Below are positions 32,846-42,068 of a stretch of DNA of 64,000 bases, one piece after another. Made by a program: the position numbers and the translations under genes. A model generated the notes under the pieces. It was not told where the DNA came from. It worked only from the letters and a program-made list of their open reading frames with translations, and did not search any database. Source of the DNA: Polyangium jinanense (GTDB lineage: Bacteria > Myxococcota > Polyangia > Polyangiales > Polyangiaceae); assembly GCF_028435365.1 (NCBI RefSeq), contig NZ_JAGTJJ010000047.1, positions 1-64,000 of the forward strand. The letters are read 5' to 3'. Position 1 is the first letter of the stretch, and the number at the start of each line of letters is the position of its first letter.

Positions 32846-35800
32846 TCACCGCCGAATGCGAGCCACCCAGGCCTCGACGTCCGCGGCGGCGGCCACTGCC
32901 CTCGGTCCGGACGCGAGATATCCCGCCCGTGCCTCGTCCGCGAGCACGACCGCGCGCCGCCGGTCCTCCCCGGCCGCCACGAGCGCATGCGCGAGGGAAT
33001 ACCGTGCGTCCGCCAGCCTGGTCGGGTCGCCCGGATGACGCAGGAGCAAAGCGATCGCGCGCTCGAGCAGCGGAATGGCTCGTTTGGGTGCGTGACGCTC
33101 GATATGGATGTCCGCGAGCGGGACGAGCGCGTCCGCGAGCGAAGGGTGATCCTTCCCGAGCCGCGCCTCGTTGATGGCGAGGGAGCGCTCGACGAGCGGC
33201 TCGGCTGCATCCAGGCGGCCGACCGCGCCATAGATCCTGCCCAGCATGTCGAGCGTGCTCGCGACGAGCGGATGCTCCGGCCCGAGCGCCTTCTCACGAA
33301 TCTCGAGCGCGCGACGCAGGAGCGAGAGCGCCTCCTCGTGGGCCCCTTCGTCGTGACGCACGATGGCAATGAAGACCAGCGTGCTGGCGACGACGGCGTG
33401 ATCCGCGCCGAGGATTTTTTCACGTATCGCGAGCGAGCGGCGGTAATGGTCGAGCGCCTCCTGTTTGCGCCCCAGCATGTGCAGGGCACGCCCCATGGCT
33501 TCGAGGCAACTTGCCGCTTGCTCGGAGTCCTCGCCGCGCTTGTGGCGCTCCCCCTCGTAGGCTTGCTGGAAGAGAGGTAGCGCCGCGGCGTGGTTGCCCC
33601 GGACCGTGAGGATCCGGGCCAGATCGAAGAGCGCCACCAATCGCACCGGGTGCTCGGGCGGCAAACTTCGCTCGCTGCTCTCGACGATGGATCGGCTCTC
33701 GGCCTCGGCCTCGGCCATCGCACCGCTCTCCTTGTGGACGAGGACGAGCGCTCGGCGCGCGTGCAGCGCCGACGGATGGTCTTTGCCGAGTGTATTCGAC
33801 AGGGTGGCGATCGCTCGATCGACGGACGCTCGGGCCTCGGCGAGCTTGCCCTGAGAGCGCTCTGCGCTCCCGAGCCCTTGCAGCGAGGCCGCGAGGAGCT
33901 CGGGGTCGTGGGGCGCGAAGCGCTCGACCTGCTCGATGGCGTGCCGACAATCCGCCTCGATCTGCGGCGCATCGGCGAGCGCATTGCCTCGCGTGCAGAT
34001 CCGCACCGACAGCCGCGCGAGGAGCTCCGGATTGGCCCCGCGCCTGCGAAGCGCCGCCCGCGCATACTCCAGGGCGCGTGCAGCCTCGTCGACCCGGCGC
34101 ACGTCGAAGGCCAGCATGCCGAACAGATCGACCCAGGCGCTCGCCACGATCTCGTCGTGGTGACTCGAAATCGCCGCGTGGGCCGCCGCGTGATAATCCC
34201 CCTCGGCTTCGCGATCCTTACCGAGGAGGTCGCGAAAGCGCGCGCGCAAGTAAAGCGCCTCTGCTTCCAGCGGACCATAACGTGTTTCGGCGGCGCGCGC
34301 GACCAAAGGATCGACCCGCGAGAGCCCGTTCTCGTAACGCCCTACGGCGAGCTCCGCGCGCGCACGGGAGAGATCCCCCGTGACCCGGGTGATTGCCTCC
34401 TGCGCCGCCGTGCCCTCCGGACGCGGATCCATCGAGGAGAGCGACTCCAGATTGGCGCAATCGCTGACGGGCGCGAGCTCGGAGACCGCATGCGCGCTTT
34501 GGTCGACCACGGCGACGTCGGCCTGCGCGAGCGCCTGGGTGAGCGCGCCGAGGTCGGCGAGCCGCCGCTCGAGGCACACCATGCGCCGGCCGAGCTGCTC
34601 TTCCGTCTGCTCGCCGCGCACCCGGGTCGCCTCGCAGGCCTGTGTATGCGCGTCCGCCCATTCCGTCGCGCGCCGGTCGAGATGCGCCGCGACCTGATCA
34701 AAAGCCCCCGCCGCATAAGGCAGCCCGGTCGCGACAAACGCCTCACGGACGGCGGCACGCCCGGACGCGTCCCACACGCCCTCGAGCCTCCTCGACGCCC
34801 CGCGACAAGGCGGCTCCGCCGAAGGCCCCATCGACGCCCGGACGACCCCGCCCGCGACGACGGCCGCGAGCAGCGGGACGACCCACATCGCAATCCGTCG
34901 GCGGAGCGCGCGCCGATCCCGTTCGAGGATGGCGAGCAGATCCACGAGCGAGGGGTGCCGGGCTTCGGGTTTCGCGGACAAACCACGCCGGAGGGCCTCG
35001 TTCAGCCAGGCAGGGATATCGGCCGCGCGCGGGGCGTGGATGTCTCCGCGCTGAATGGAATCGAGGATCTCGGCCTGTGTATCGCCGCGGAAGGGGCGTA
35101 CGCCGTGGAGAGCCTCGTGGAGGGCGACGCAAAAGCTGAATTGGTCCGCGCGCGCGTCGGCGCGCCGGCCCTGATGTTGTTCGGGCGCCATGTAGGCGGG
35201 CGTGCCGGCGACGACGGTCTGCACCGCCTCCGTCTCCGCGCCCGAGCTCGAAGCTTTCGTGTCCCGGGGATGCCCGTCCCGCGCGAGGCCAAAATCGAGC
35301 ACCCGAACCCTGCCATCACGCCCGACCACCACGTTCGCGGGCTTGAAGTCCCGGTGCACGATCCCCATCGCGTGCGCGGCGGCGAGCCCCCGGCCCGCTT
35401 GGAGAAACACCGGTAGGATCTCGGGCAAGGGGCGACGGCGCTCCGCGAGCCACGCGGCGAGCGTCGGCCCCTCGACGAACTCCATCACGATGAAGACGTT
35501 TCCGTCGGTCACCCCCACGTCGTGGATCGAGACCACGTTCGGATGGGCGAGGCGGGCCAGCGTCTGCGCTTCGGAGAGCAGGCGCGCTCGGGCCGGCTCG
35601 CTCCCTTCCCCTCGGTCCTCGGCGCGGAGCACCTTCAATGCCACCCGCCGGTTCAGCTCCGGATCGTAGGCGGCATACACCACGCCCATACCGCCGGCGC
35701 CCACACGGGAGAGCACGACGTACCGGCTGACGGCGCTTCCAGGCTGAAGCGGGGCCTCGGCGCCGGGCGGGCGCGTGTCCTTGGCCGTCGTGGCAAGGTC

Positions 35801-35989
35801 TTTGGGACGGCCGGCGAGCTCCGGCGTCGCGCTGGTCTCCCGTGACGTGTGGAGGGGCTGTCCCACCACGGCGAGCAGCTCCTGGCACGCGGGGCATTCG
35901 TCCACGTGGTGCTCGGTCCGCGCGGCCGTCTCGGGGGCGAGGTGGCCGCCGAGGAGCGCGTTCAGCGTGTTCTCACCCGGGCAATCCAT
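32846..35989 (-). CDS. Ser/Thr protein kinase with anti-sigma-type zinc finger, one TM helix and TPR array
   Basis: A 1047-residue protein. Residues 1-40 carry an HHVDECPAC motif (HxxxCxxC), the zf-HC2 finger of anti-sigma factors. The kinase domain (about 90-350) has VGAGGMGVV, the Lys in VALKVL, IVHRDFKPANVVV, LDFGLAR and YMAPEQ, so it looks active. A single membrane helix (MWVVPLLAAVVAGGVV) separates it from about 650 residues of helical repeats, with clear TPRs in the last third (LAIREKILGADHAVVASTLV, LEIREKALGPEHPLVASTLD). The ATG at 35989 is preferred to an upstream TTG. It is divergent, 81 bp apart, from a sigma factor gene that it may regulate. Confidence 0.9.
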   Translation of the reverse strand: MDCPGENTLNALLGGHLAPETAARTEHHVDECPACQELLAVVGQPLHTSRETSATPELAGRPKDLATTAKDTRPPGAEAPLQPGSAVSRYVVLSRVGAGGMGVVYAAYDPELNRRVALKVLRAEDRGEGSEPARARLLSEAQTLARLAHPNVVSIHDVGVTDGNVFIVMEFVEGPTLAAWLAERRRPLPEILPVFLQAGRGLAAAHAMGIVHRDFKPANVVVGRDGRVRVLDFGLARDGHPRDTKASSSGAETEAVQTVVAGTPAYMAPEQHQGRRADARADQFSFCVALHEALHGVRPFRGDTQAEILDSIQRGDIHAPRAADIPAWLNEALRRGLSAKPEARHPSLVDLLAILERDRRALRRRIAMWVVPLLAAVVAGGVVRASMGPSAEPPCRGASRRLEGVWDASGRAAVREAFVATGLPYAAGAFDQVAAHLDRRATEWADAHTQACEATRVRGEQTEEQLGRRMVCLERRLADLGALTQALAQADVAVVDQSAHAVSELAPVSDCANLESLSSMDPRPEGTAAQEAITRVTGDLSRARAELAVGRYENGLSRVDPLVARAAETRYGPLEAEALYLRARFRDLLGKDREAEGDYHAAAHAAISSHHDEIVASAWVDLFGMLAFDVRRVDEAARALEYARAALRRRGANPELLARLSVRICTRGNALADAPQIEADCRHAIEQVERFAPHDPELLAASLQGLGSAERSQGKLAEARASVDRAIATLSNTLGKDHPSALHARRALVLVHKESGAMAEAEAESRSIVESSERSLPPEHPVRLVALFDLARILTVRGNHAAALPLFQQAYEGERHKRGEDSEQAASCLEAMGRALHMLGRKQEALDHYRRSLAIREKILGADHAVVASTLVFIAIVRHDEGAHEEALSLLRRALEIREKALGPEHPLVASTLDMLGRIYGAVGRLDAAEPLVERSLAINEARLGKDHPSLADALVPLADIHIERHAPKRAIPLLERAIALLLRHPGDPTRLADARYSLAHALVAAGEDRRRAVVLADEARAGYLASGPRAVAAAADVEAWVARIRR

Positions 35990-36070
35990 GCGAAGACAGG
36001 GCACGTTATCGTGCGCGTCTTCTGCGGGCAAGAGCGCGACCGGGCCCTCTTGGCAGGATCCGCTCCCGTG

Positions 36071-36988
36071 ATGCTACCATGCGTGCACATGGGAGACGGA
36101 CCGGCTCTGGCTCGCTGCTTCTCGACTGCGTGGAGAGCCGCGCGGCCGGACGCTCCCGCGGATTGGCTCGATCTCGACGAGACCTCGCTCGAGGCGGCGC
36201 TCGCCTCCCTTCTCGCCGCGGCGCGCGCGACATGGACCGACGTCAGAATCGAGCCCGATGTATTCATTCCCTACCTTGCCGCGAGGATTGACACGGATGT
36301 CCCATTGATTCGCGCGCTGTCGCACCGCGCGTGCGCGGACCTGTACCTCGCCTGCGCTTGCGCCCGCGGCGACGCGACGGCCATCGCGACGTTCGACAGG
36401 ACCTTGCTGCGTGACGTCACGGCTGCGCTCTCCCGTATCGACCTCGGGAGCACCACGCTGGAGGACCTCAGGGACCGTATCCGGCATCGTATCCTCGTCG
36501 GCGAGGGTGGCGTGCTTCCGCGAATCGCCGAATACGCGGGCCGGGGGGATCTGCGCGGGTGGGTCCGTGTCGTCGCCGTCCGCGAGGCGCTCGGCCTTTT
36601 GCGCAAACAGAAGCGTGAAGAGCGCGCCCACCTCGAGCTCGCCCAGATCGACCCCGCGTCGGGTGATCCCGAGCTCGCCCGGATCGAGCGGCTTTACCAC
36701 GAGGAGTTCCAGAGCGCGTTCCGGGAAGCGCTGGCCTCGCTGTCGCCGCGCGAGCGCAACCTCCTCCGCCAGCACTACCAGCAGGGCCTCGGCATCGACG
36801 AGCTCGGTGTGCTTTACGACATCCACCGCGCGACGGCGGCCCGCTGGCTCGCCCGTGCCCGCGAGCGCCTCGCCTCCGGCACGCGGCAGCGCATGCGCGA
36901 ACGCCTGCAGGTCGAACGCGGCGAGTTGGACAACATTCTCCGCCTCATCCAGAGCCGGCTCGAGATCACCCTGCGGTCGCAGGGCTAG
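36071..36988 (+). CDS. sigma-70 family RNA polymerase sigma factor of myxobacterial type
   Basis: The roughly 305-residue protein has a sigma region 2-like part (LRDRIRHRILVGEGG, YAGRGDLRGWVRVVAVREAL) and a region 4-like helix-turn-helix (EALASLSPRERNLLRQHY, IDELGVLYDIHRATAARWLA). The N-terminal 100 residues are specific to this group, which recalls the Myxococcales-restricted sigma families often found next to Ser/Thr kinases. An ATG at 36089 is an alternative start. The divergent neighbour is a kinase with an anti-sigma-type zinc finger, which could be its phosphorylation-dependent partner. Sigma-type DNA binding is well supported; the regulon is unknown. Confidence 0.82.
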   Translation: MLPCVHMGDGPALARCFSTAWRAARPDAPADWLDLDETSLEAALASLLAAARATWTDVRIEPDVFIPYLAARIDTDVPLIRALSHRACADLYLACACARGDATAIATFDRTLLRDVTAALSRIDLGSTTLEDLRDRIRHRILVGEGGVLPRIAEYAGRGDLRGWVRVVAVREALGLLRKQKREERAHLELAQIDPASGDPELARIERLYHEEFQSAFREALASLSPRERNLLRQHYQQGLGIDELGVLYDIHRATAARWLARARERLASGTRQRMRERLQVERGELDNILRLIQSRLEITLRSQG

Positions 36989-37119
36989 GCGGCGAGGAAC
37001 CGACGTCGACATTTTCAAAAAAAAATGCGACCCCGGGCCGCGACGAGCATCCCCCGGATGCAGGGCCTGCGCCTGATGGCGCGCCGTCAGGTGGCATGCT
37101 GACGTCCGGAGTTGTGAAA

Positions 37120-37923
37120 ATGAACACGAAAGCCTTCTCCCTTCTGCTCGCTTTGTCTCTCTCGCTGGCTGCGTGCAGCAATGTGCGACAAACGACGCCC
37201 CTCGCCTACGCGGGCGACGACGGGCGATCCACGGTGGCGTCCCTCGAGGCCGCCATTCAAAAGCGAGGCTATCGCCCCGTCTGCAAAGAGCGGGAGTTCT
37301 GCAAGTTCCAGTACGGCCAGGAGGTCTGGGTCCATTTCAAGACGGGATCCGACAAGGTCGTGATGGCCGTCGATGTGGTCGATGGGAAGAAAATGCCCGC
37401 GGACAAGCGAAAGGCGCTGACGGACGAGGCGACGGCCGTCGGGGAGGCGATCTGGCGCGAGGCGAGCGCGGAGGCGATCGAACGCGAAAAGGTCGCAGCC
37501 GAAAAGGCGAAGGCCGAGGCCGCGGCGCGCGCGGAGGCGGAGCGGAAGGAAGAGGAGCGCAAGGCCGCCGAGGCCAAGGCCGGAGGAAACGGGGGCTCGA
37601 GCGGCGGCGGGCTCGGCAGATTTCTCGGCGCGGCCGCCGACGTCCTCGGAGGCATCCAGGTCAACACGGGGCCCGGGCAGGGCAATGGCGCGGGGTCGGG
37701 GTCCAGTGGGGGCAATGCCTCGGCGCATTGCTGCGTGAACGGCTCCTATTACCAGTGCCCCTCGGCGGCAGCCGTGAACAAATGCGCCGGCGAGTCCGCC
37801 GCGTGCCTCTCGCGCTGCATGTCGAGCAGCGACATGGGCTGCGGCGAGCGCTGCATGAAGGAGCACCCGCCGGATCCCTCCGATTGCCAGCGGCAGTCGG
37901 ACAAAGACGGTCAGTGCAGGTGA
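37120..37923 (+). CDS. lipoprotein with coiled coil and Cys-rich C-terminus
   Basis: A 267-residue protein with signal MNTKAFSLLLALSLSLAAC (anchor Cys19). A small alpha/beta part (about 30-105) contains LEAAIQKRGYRPVCKEREFC. An Ala/Glu/Lys coiled coil (about 118-160) and a Gly/Ser linker lead to a C-terminal Cys-rich knot of about 70 residues (SAHCCVNGSYYQCPSAAAV, CLSRCMSSSDMGCGERC). The coiled coil could span periplasm or oligomerise. No catalytic motif was recognised. The start at 37120 gives the cleanest lipoprotein signal. Confidence 0.7.
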   Translation: MNTKAFSLLLALSLSLAACSNVRQTTPLAYAGDDGRSTVASLEAAIQKRGYRPVCKEREFCKFQYGQEVWVHFKTGSDKVVMAVDVVDGKKMPADKRKALTDEATAVGEAIWREASAEAIEREKVAAEKAKAEAAARAEAERKEEERKAAEAKAGGNGGSSGGGLGRFLGAAADVLGGIQVNTGPGQGNGAGSGSSGGNASAHCCVNGSYYQCPSAAAVNKCAGESAACLSRCMSSSDMGCGERCMKEHPPDPSDCQRQSDKDGQCR

Positions 37924-38047
37924 ATCCGCCCCGGGTCGTTCCTGTCCGCGTCTCCGATGTCTCGCCGTGACCACGAGCCACGCGCCGTCCACCCGCTCGC
38001 GTCCCCGAGCGGGCTTTGCGAACATGGCGGCCGAGGCGCGGTTCACG

Positions 38048-40795
38048 ATGTCGGATGCCATGAAATCAAAGGCGCCCACGAACGTGTACGAGAGCCCGTC
38101 CTCGTTCGTGGGCCGCGCCTTGGACCTCGCGACGATCCTCGCCCGGTTCGACGAGGGCGCGCGGCTCGTGACGATCGTCGCGCCCGGGGGCATGGGCAAG
38201 ACGCGCGTGGCGACGCGATTCGCGACGCTTCACGGCGCGGCCTACGCGGCGCACGGAGGCGGCGTCTGGTTTTGCGACCTGACGGACGCCGGCGACGTTT
38301 TGGCGATGTGCCGCGCCGTGGCGTCGGTCCTCAGCGTGGCGCTCGAACGGACGACGGAGGAGAGCGCCGTGGTGGCGGCGCTGGGGCAAGCGATCGCGCG
38401 GAAGAACCGCGTGCTTTTGGTCCTCGACAACGTGGAGCACATCGCGACCGCGGCCGCCGGGGTGGTGGCCGCGTGGATGAAGGTCGCGCCGCACGCGCGC
38501 ATCCTGGTGACGTCGCGCGCCGTGCTCGGCATTGCGGGCGAGCACCTCGTGCCGCTGGAGCCGCTCCGAGTCCCGCAGTCCGGCGCGAGCCGCGAGGAGC
38601 TCTTCGCGACGGAAGGCGTGGCGCTGTTCCTGAGCCGCGCGCGGGAAATGCGGCCCGATTTCGAGGTTGGGCCGGGCGAACTCGCGGCGCTCGGGGACGT
38701 CGTGCGCGCGACGGACGGGATCCCGCTCGCGATCGAGCTTTGCGCGGCACGCGTGAGGCTCCTCGGGCTCGCACAGATACGGAGCCGTCTCGCCGAGCCG
38801 CTGGATTTCCTGGTCCGGCGTGAGGATCGTGGGCGGCACTCGTCCATGCGGCGCGCGATCCTGGACTCGCTCGTGCAGCTCGAGGAGACCGAGCGCGCGT
38901 GCTTCGCGGCATCGTCGGTGTTTCGCGGGGGATTTACATTGGAGGCGGCGGAGAGCGTGCTCGAACGGCCGGGCGCGGACGTCCTCACCGTGCTGGAAGG
39001 GCTCGTCGCGCGCTCGCTCGTGCGGATGCGCGCGGAGGGCGACGAGACGCGCTTCTCGCTCTTCGAAGCGATCCGCGAGCTCGCCGCGGAGGAGCTCCAG
39101 AAACGGCCGGAAGAGCTCGATCACGCGGCGAGCCGGCACACGCGCTGGTTCGCGCGGTTCGGTCGCGCGCTCGCCGAGGAAGCGGCCTTCGGCGGCGCCG
39201 CGCGGGAGAGGCTCGGCCACGAGATGGACAACATGGTGGCGGCGCACGCGCGTGCGCTCGTCGATGCCGAGCGTGCGCCCGATGGGGACGGCGCCGAGCT
39301 CGCGCTCGGGCTCGCGCTCGCGCTCGAACCGGTCGTCGTGCCGCGAGGTCTGTTCGAGCTCCGGCTCGTGCTGCTCGATCGAGCGATCACGGCTGCGCAG
39401 GCGACGGTGTCCGGGACGAGCCTCCCGGATTTCGCGGCCGCCCTCGTCGCGCGAGGCGTCGCGCGGCGCGAGCTCGGCGACCCGAAGGCCGCGGCCTCTG
39501 ATCTGGAAGCCGGCCTCGCGCTCGCGCGCGCCCGCGGCGATGCGGCGCTCGAGGCGCTCGCGTGTATGCACCTCGGGGAGATCGTCGAGACACTCGGCCG
39601 CACGGTCGAGGCGCGAGCGCACTTCGCGCGAGGGCTCGCGTGCCTCGGGGGCGCGGCTGCCGGCCGATCTCGACGCGTGCGTGAGGCCGAGATCCGGGCG
39701 TGCCTCGGGCATGCGCACCGCCGCGAGGGCGAGCTCGCGGCGGCCGAACGCGAGGCGAAGCGCGCGCTCGCGCTATACCGCGAAGCCGACGGCGAGGATC
39801 GGCTGCCGAGGGTGCTTTACGAGACGGGGGTCATCGCCCTCTTTCGGGAGAGTTACGCCGAGGCGAGCGCGTGTTTCGACGAGGCGCTCGTGATCGTGCG
39901 GCGCATCGGCGACAAGCACGCAGAGGGCGCGGTCCTGAGCGCGCAGGGCATCCTCTTTCAGGAACGGGGGAAGCTCGACGAGGCGCTTGCTTGCCACGCG
40001 CGTGCGGTGCGGTTGTTCCACGAGATCGGCAGTCGTCATCGCGAGGGCAGCGCGCTCTACTATCTCGGCGGGGCGTTCCTCGAGCGAGGCTCGCCGGGCG
40101 AAGCGACGAAGCTCCTCGGGCGCTCGTTCGAGCTGATGGGCGCGGCCGGTTTCCAGCGGTACGAGGCGCTGATCGCTGGGTGCCTCGCGTCGGTGTGGTC
40201 CGACGAAGGGGATCCCGAGGCCTCCGCGCAGTGGCTCGCGAAGGCTCTCCGCGCGGCCGCCGCGTGCGAGAGCGAGCCGGCGCTGCAGGCGACGCTCGCG
40301 ATCCACGAAGCCCATGTCGCGCTGGCAAACGCGAGCGAGCCCGAGCGGTCGCGGCTCCTCGAGAACGCGCGGGCGCTCGCGCGCGGGCGCTCGAACGACG
40401 ATGTGCGTTTCGCGTTGCGGATCCTCCTCGCGGCGGGCCGGCATGGGCTCGCGGCGCCCGCGGAGGCGCTGGTCATTTCCGACGGCGGGGCGCGGTTCCG
40501 GCTTCCGGGGGCCCGCGCGTCCGTGGATCTGTCGCGTCGTGCGCCGCTGCGCCGCATCCTGCTCGCTCTCGCGAAGTTACGGGCCTCCGCGCCGGGTCAG
40601 ACGTTGCCTCTCGACGAGATCATCCGCGCCGGCTGGCCCGGCGAACGGATCGGCGCGGACGCTGCGGCGAACCGCGTGCGCGTGGCGCTCGCGACGCTGC
40701 GCAAGCTCGGGCTCCGCGAGGTCCTGATGACGGGGCAGGGCGGATACCTCCTCGACCCCGCGACGGCCGTCTACATCCCATCGCAGGGCCTTTGA
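38048..40795 (+). CDS. STAND NTPase with TPR array and C-terminal winged-helix DNA-binding domain
   Basis: The roughly 915-residue protein begins with an NB-ARC-like NTPase: VGRALDLATILARF, Walker A VAPGGMGKTRVA, Walker B VLLVLDNVEH, sensor ILVTSRAVLGIAGEHL and the GIPLAIELCAARVRLL motif. TPR-like helices run from about 370 to 800 (RVLYETGVIALFRESYAEAS, GSALYYLGGAFLERGSPGEA). The last 95 residues form a winged helix like that of OmpR/SARP proteins: PLRRILLALAKLR, DEIIRAGWPGE, ANRVRVALATLRKLGLREVL and the wing GQGGYLLDP. In AfsR/SARP proteins this domain is N-terminal, so the order here is reversed. Start is uncertain among 37967 (GTG), 38024, 38048 and 38060. Confidence 0.85.
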   Translation: MSDAMKSKAPTNVYESPSSFVGRALDLATILARFDEGARLVTIVAPGGMGKTRVATRFATLHGAAYAAHGGGVWFCDLTDAGDVLAMCRAVASVLSVALERTTEESAVVAALGQAIARKNRVLLVLDNVEHIATAAAGVVAAWMKVAPHARILVTSRAVLGIAGEHLVPLEPLRVPQSGASREELFATEGVALFLSRAREMRPDFEVGPGELAALGDVVRATDGIPLAIELCAARVRLLGLAQIRSRLAEPLDFLVRREDRGRHSSMRRAILDSLVQLEETERACFAASSVFRGGFTLEAAESVLERPGADVLTVLEGLVARSLVRMRAEGDETRFSLFEAIRELAAEELQKRPEELDHAASRHTRWFARFGRALAEEAAFGGAARERLGHEMDNMVAAHARALVDAERAPDGDGAELALGLALALEPVVVPRGLFELRLVLLDRAITAAQATVSGTSLPDFAAALVARGVARRELGDPKAAASDLEAGLALARARGDAALEALACMHLGEIVETLGRTVEARAHFARGLACLGGAAAGRSRRVREAEIRACLGHAHRREGELAAAEREAKRALALYREADGEDRLPRVLYETGVIALFRESYAEASACFDEALVIVRRIGDKHAEGAVLSAQGILFQERGKLDEALACHARAVRLFHEIGSRHREGSALYYLGGAFLERGSPGEATKLLGRSFELMGAAGFQRYEALIAGCLASVWSDEGDPEASAQWLAKALRAAAACESEPALQATLAIHEAHVALANASEPERSRLLENARALARGRSNDDVRFALRILLAAGRHGLAAPAEALVISDGGARFRLPGARASVDLSRRAPLRRILLALAKLRASAPGQTLPLDEIIRAGWPGERIGADAAANRVRVALATLRKLGLREVLMTGQGGYLLDPATAVYIPSQGL

Positions 40796-41042
40796 CGGAC
40801 GGCGCCACGGTTGCGCGGGCGGCACCCTCCTCGCGCAGCGAAGCTTGCCATGCCGCGGCGCGGCGAGGCGCTCGCGCGCGATTCGCATTCCGTAGGAGAG
40901 GCGCGAGCAGCGCCATCCAGCGAGATTTGGGCCCGAACGTCCGGTCGGAACGTCGCGCACCGGCGGCATGTGTGGCGTCGATGTTCGCATTTGCCTCGGT
41001 CCGCGCGAGACGGCGGAGCCGAGCGCTACGCTCCGACGGCGC

Positions 41043-42068
41043 ATGTACACATCAAAGGTCTTGCGGCGCGGGTTTTTCGGGGGCGTCACCGCAACGCTCC
41101 TGCTCTCTGCGCTCGCATCTTCCCCCGTGGCAGCCGACGAGGACCCGAAGACGCGGGCCCAAAAGCTGTTTTTCGAGGGGCTCACGGACCTCCAGGCGGG
41201 TAAGAAGCAGGCGGGGTGTACCAAGCTCCGCGAGAGCCTCTCCTTGTTCGCGACGCCCAACACGCTGTTCAATGTGGCGCGCTGCGACGAGGACGAAGGG
41301 CAAATCGCGTCGGCATTGGAATACTGGCAGCGGGGGCTTTCGCTGATCGACGCCAAGGATCCGCGGGCGAAGGTCGCGAAGGGGCGAATCGATGCGCTCG
41401 ACGCGCGGGTCCCGCGGCTACGGGTGATATCGCCGGAGGGGCAGGCCATGAGCGCCATTTCGCTCGACGGCAAGGAGCTCGGGCCGAGCAAGCTGGAGGC
41501 ACCCTTGCGCGTGGAGCCCGGCAAGCACGTGATCGTGGTGCGCGCGCCGGGACGGGAGGACCGGCGCTACGAGGTCGATCTCGCCGAGAAGGAGCGGACG
41601 GAGGTGGTCGTCGAGCTGGGGCCGGAGGTGGCCCCCATCGACGTGCCCAAATCCTCGCCATTGACGAGCAGCAGCGCCGAGGTCCCACCGCCGCCTTTGC
41701 CGCCTCCGGCGAGCGGACGCAGGACGGCGGGGTTTGTCGTGGGCGGGGTCGGCCTCGCGGGAATCGTGGCGGCGGGGATCACCGGGGGCATGCTCGTCGC
41801 GCGTGACGCGCAGATCAGGAACGATTGCGACGAGAATGGTGTCTGCAAGAAGGGGAGCACGGGCTACGAGCTGTCGCAGACGAGCGGACCGCTCCTCGTG
41901 GGGAACGCCGTGGCGTGGGGGGTGGGGATTGCGGGAATCGGAGCGGGGCTCGCGCTCGTGCTCACGGCGCCGTCGGGAAAGGCAGGCGAAGCACGGGGGC
42001 GGGAGGCTGCGATCGCGCCGCTCGCCGTGCAGGGGGGCGGAGGTTTGTGCATTTCGGGGAGGTTCTGA
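41043..42068 (+). CDS. exported PEGA-like protein with C-terminal membrane helices
   Basis: A 341-residue protein with a signal ending near SSPVAA-DE, a short TPR-like helical part (KLFFEGLTDLQAGKKQAGCT, ALEYWQRGLSLIDAKDPRAK), a PEGA-like beta sandwich (SAISLDGKELGPSKLEAPLR, then VEPGKHVIVVRAPGRED), a Pro/Ser spacer and two hydrophobic helices near 235-260 and 295-320. This layout is widespread and uncharacterised in myxobacteria. Its TGA overlaps the ATG of the next gene (TGATG), so the pair is coupled. Confidence 0.7.
   Translation: MYTSKVLRRGFFGGVTATLLLSALASSPVAADEDPKTRAQKLFFEGLTDLQAGKKQAGCTKLRESLSLFATPNTLFNVARCDEDEGQIASALEYWQRGLSLIDAKDPRAKVAKGRIDALDARVPRLRVISPEGQAMSAISLDGKELGPSKLEAPLRVEPGKHVIVVRAPGREDRRYEVDLAEKERTEVVVELGPEVAPIDVPKSSPLTSSSAEVPPPPLPPPASGRRTAGFVVGGVGLAGIVAAGITGGMLVARDAQIRNDCDENGVCKKGSTGYELSQTSGPLLVGNAVAWGVGIAGIGAGLALVLTAPSGKAGEARGREAAIAPLAVQGGGGLCISGRF

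Noticed and set aside
40796..41042. Possible small gene or RNA in the 247-bp gap before the PEGA-like gene
   Set aside because: Only short open frames with no SD and no clear hairpin or conserved motif were found.
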